A stretch of DNA of 64,000 bases. It comes from CBDCWO01 sp965223405. GTDB lineage: Bacteria; Bacteroidota; Bacteroidia; Chitinophagales; Saprospiraceae. The notes beneath the pieces are model-generated. The model was given only the letters and a program-made list of their open reading frames with translations. It searched no databases and was not told the DNA's origin. Position numbers and translations under genes: made by a program. Below, in pieces: positions 62,374-64,000 of this stretch (position 1 is its first letter; every line of letters starts with the position of its first letter). Where the stretch lies: the NCBI GenBank assembly GCA_965223405.1, contig CBDCWO010000006.1:6758001-6822000 (forward strand), written 5' to 3'.

Positions 62374-63177
62374 TTAATAAACAAAGGCAACAGCTCTTAC
62401 AGGAGACCCGTTCCCATTTTCAAATTTTAATGGGAAACCCACAAATATTACGTTTTCCTTATCGAGTAATGGACTTAGGTTCTCAAGGGCCTCAAATAAA
62501 GGGATACTATTTGTAAGTATTACGTAATGATTTGGTATCAAATTTTTATAACCTGTTAGTCCAGCCTCAACTCCTTCTGCAAATCCATTAAAACTTTCAA
62601 TTGAGAAAGCATCGGTCGCAATTGCTTTGACAGGTATTGAAGCTAGGTATTGACATGCTTCAATAGAGAGAAATGGATACGCAGGGAATTCATTTTCATC
62701 TTTTGGTGGAATGTAATTAACATGGAGCATAAAAATGTCATTTTCAGTCAAATCCATCTTTTTAATCACGTCTGCCGGGATGGGGGTATTGTCAGGATAG
62801 GAAGTCGCATTAAATATTTTGATTGGCCCGATAAGTCTCATCAAATCCCAATTCTCTATAGACATTGCACCTTTTTCCATATGATTGGGTGCGTCAAGAT
62901 GTGCTCCACCATGGTTAAAGATTTCGATATAGGAGTTTCTAACGTAAGTGGGAGTGTCAATGCCAACATGCTCAAATTTGGTTTCTCCCTTAAAACCCAT
63001 CATTTTCAAAGCGGCAGTTCCCCACTTTTTTTGTGCGAGGTCTTCGCTAATCACAGGACTGAGATCAATAATTTCTTTCGGCAGGACTTGCTGTGGATCG
63101 AACTTAATATTTGAATGTTGATCTGTACATGCTAGAAAATATCCCATGATAAGGAGAATTAACGTTGATTTTTTCAT
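62374..63177 (-). CDS. cyclase-family (kynurenine formamidase-like) lipoprotein
   Basis: A 267-residue lipoprotein (lipobox GYFLAC, Cys17) of the metal-dependent cyclase family. It carries the metal motif HGGAHLDAPNHM (family form HxGTHxDAPxH) and AIATDAFSIES near the middle. Related enzymes hydrolyse N-formylkynurenine, but the family also covers other hydrolases, and a periplasmic or surface location is unusual for tryptophan breakdown. No kyn genes are adjacent. Function uncertain. Confidence 0.85.
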   Translation of the reverse strand: MKKSTLILLIMGYFLACTDQHSNIKFDPQQVLPKEIIDLSPVISEDLAQKKWGTAALKMMGFKGETKFEHVGIDTPTYVRNSYIEIFNHGGAHLDAPNHMEKGAMSIENWDLMRLIGPIKIFNATSYPDNTPIPADVIKKMDLTENDIFMLHVNYIPPKDENEFPAYPFLSIEACQYLASIPVKAIATDAFSIESFNGFAEGVEAGLTGYKNLIPNHYVILTNSIPLFEALENLSPLLDKENVIFVGFPLKFENGNGSPVRAVAFVY

Positions 63178-64000
63178 GATTATTTCGTTTTACAATACTG
63201 ACTACGCCACCGAATTAATTAAATGATTCCCAAGCTGTTATTGCAAGCATTTTTCTTTGTATTCTGGTCTTGTGTAAATACTTTATATTCATGGGGGCTG
63301 TAGTCTTAATTAATTAGTCATTTTTCTTCTGAATTCTGCTGCCAATACTTTTCCATTTTTACAATGAATCGGTTTAAGAACAGATGTTAAAATGAATTGT
63401 ATGCGCTTGATTTAAAAGATGAAGTTCTTTTGGAGCCTTGCCAGCGGCAAGGCAGGATGCATAGCTCCGGGAGTCTCGCGACTCACCGAGAGTCGTCGAA
63501 CCGTAGCTAGCGCCTCATCCGACGCCAAAGGCTTTGGCCGACGGCTGTCCGCCGTCGGCAGACGAGGTCGCCTTGCGCCTCCGCTAAAGCTACTGCGGCA
63601 CGCGGATGGCGCACGAAGTCCGCTGAGTAGCTTCGGCGCTCGCGGATGGATCGAGAAAAAGCCGATATATTGATTCTGCCTGAGGCAGTCAGGATCAATG
63701 GTACGCAAATCAATTAACAATTAATTTTTAAATCACTTAAATCACTTCAATATTTAATACATAGTAATAACCGCCAACTCAAAAGAATCTATTATTTCAA
63801 ATCCTTTCCGAAAATAAGTAATACTGTCGACATTTATCGGATTCGCTTTGAGATACAGTTGGACCTTTTCGACATGATCTCATACTTAGACAGAAAAGCA
63901 CTCTAATTCGACATCAGTTTCAATCTTATCCATCCCAGGAAAATACTAAGATCCTTCCCTTTTACAGTCCAGAGCATCGCTTCTTTTCCCTATTAGATAA
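63178..64000. other. gene-free end of the window with a G+C-rich repeat
   Basis: About 820 bases without a credible gene. The A/T-rich flanks show nothing; the middle (63419-63690) is a G+C-rich palindromic block listed separately. Open frames there are read through palindromes and have no family resemblance. Confidence 0.5.
63419..63690 (-). repeat. dispersed palindromic repeat, copy 3 (G+C-rich)
   Basis: Strongly G+C-rich compared with the window average. It contains several inverted repeats: GCCTTGCC-AGC-GGCAAGGC, GCCGACGGC-TGTCC-GCCGTCGGC and GATTCTGCC-TGA-GGCAGTC. Read on the minus strand, CCATCCGCGAGCGCCGAAGC followed by TACTCAGCGGA resembles the left end of the copy at 28069 (CCATCCGAGAGCGCCAAGC, TATTCAGCGGA). 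Confidence 0.65.

Noticed and set aside
63412..63720. Overlapping open frames of 68 to 102 codons on both strands
   Set aside because: They are read through G+C-rich palindromes; openness on both strands reflects composition, and the residues (Arg/Ser/Ala rich) match no protein.
1..64000. CRISPR arrays, tRNA and rRNA genes
   Set aside because: I scanned for regular short repeats, cloverleaf-like ends and rRNA-like blocks and found none; the repeats seen are palindromic and irregularly spaced.

Overview
The window is a gene-dense, roughly 40% G+C chromosomal segment from a member of the Bacteroidota, possibly a Saprospiria/Chitinophagia-type lineage (the phylum is clear, the class is a guess). 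Support for the phylum: two TonB-dependent receptors with N-terminal carboxypeptidase-like domains, a DUF4249 lipoprotein encoded directly after one of them, a DUF4296 lipoprotein, a subtilase with a type IX secretion-type C-terminal domain, TAnnTTTG promoter elements and few strong Shine-Dalgarno sequences.

Layout. 1-10.1 kb is housekeeping: the 5' part of a TamB/AsmA-type gene, folP, an M23 peptidase, a histidine kinase/response regulator pair, a DUF4296 lipoprotein with a SixA-type phosphatase, a SWIM zinc-finger protein, rlmH and an acetate-type transporter. At 10.2-14.3 kb a structured intergenic hairpin is followed by a two-gene operon of a TonB-dependent receptor and a trehalase-fold lipoprotein that has lost both catalytic residues. 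14.3-18.4 kb is a bacterial NHEJ cluster (LigD, an exported unknown protein, Ku). 18.4-23 kb holds a TPR protein, lepA, an SDR and a two-domain VOC protein. 23-23.8 kb is a decayed GxxExxY gene bracketed by direct repeats. 23.8-27.8 kb is a TonB receptor / DUF4249 / NAD(P)-binding protein operon. 28-35.8 kb carries a lar operon (larE-larB-larC, nickel-pincer nucleotide synthesis) flanked by two paralogous signal-bearing aldo/keto reductases, then a lone hypE. 35.8-48.6 kb contains cysE-cysM, a PQQ dehydrogenase with an internal cytochrome c domain, sdaA, an HhH/outer-membrane protein, a Rof-like protein, a subtilase, a NamZ-type muramidase and a DnaQ/GIY-YIG fusion nuclease.

The most unusual region is 48.7-57.3 kb. 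Apart from one IS91-like element, all its genes lie on the minus strand: small membrane protein, GDPD lipoprotein, DUF998, HigBA-like toxin-antitoxin, S41-type peptidase and two small unknowns. They are separated by imperfect palindromes. The start of each unit is complementary to a short sequence just after its last gene (10/10, 9/9, 9/10, 8/9 and 6/7 bases for five units), which is the R'/R'' rule of integron gene cassettes. No integron integrase is present, so I read this as a decaying integrase-less cassette array (CALIN). 57.5-61.9 kb is a tight operon of an aminomethyltransferase-fold protein and two phytoene-desaturase-like flavoproteins. A cyclase-family lipoprotein follows, and the window ends in a G+C-rich palindromic repeat that recurs at 28.1 and 37.8 kb.

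Many start codons were moved to an internal ATG/GTG where the longest open frame began at TTG or ran into a neighbour. No tRNA, rRNA or CRISPR array was recognised.
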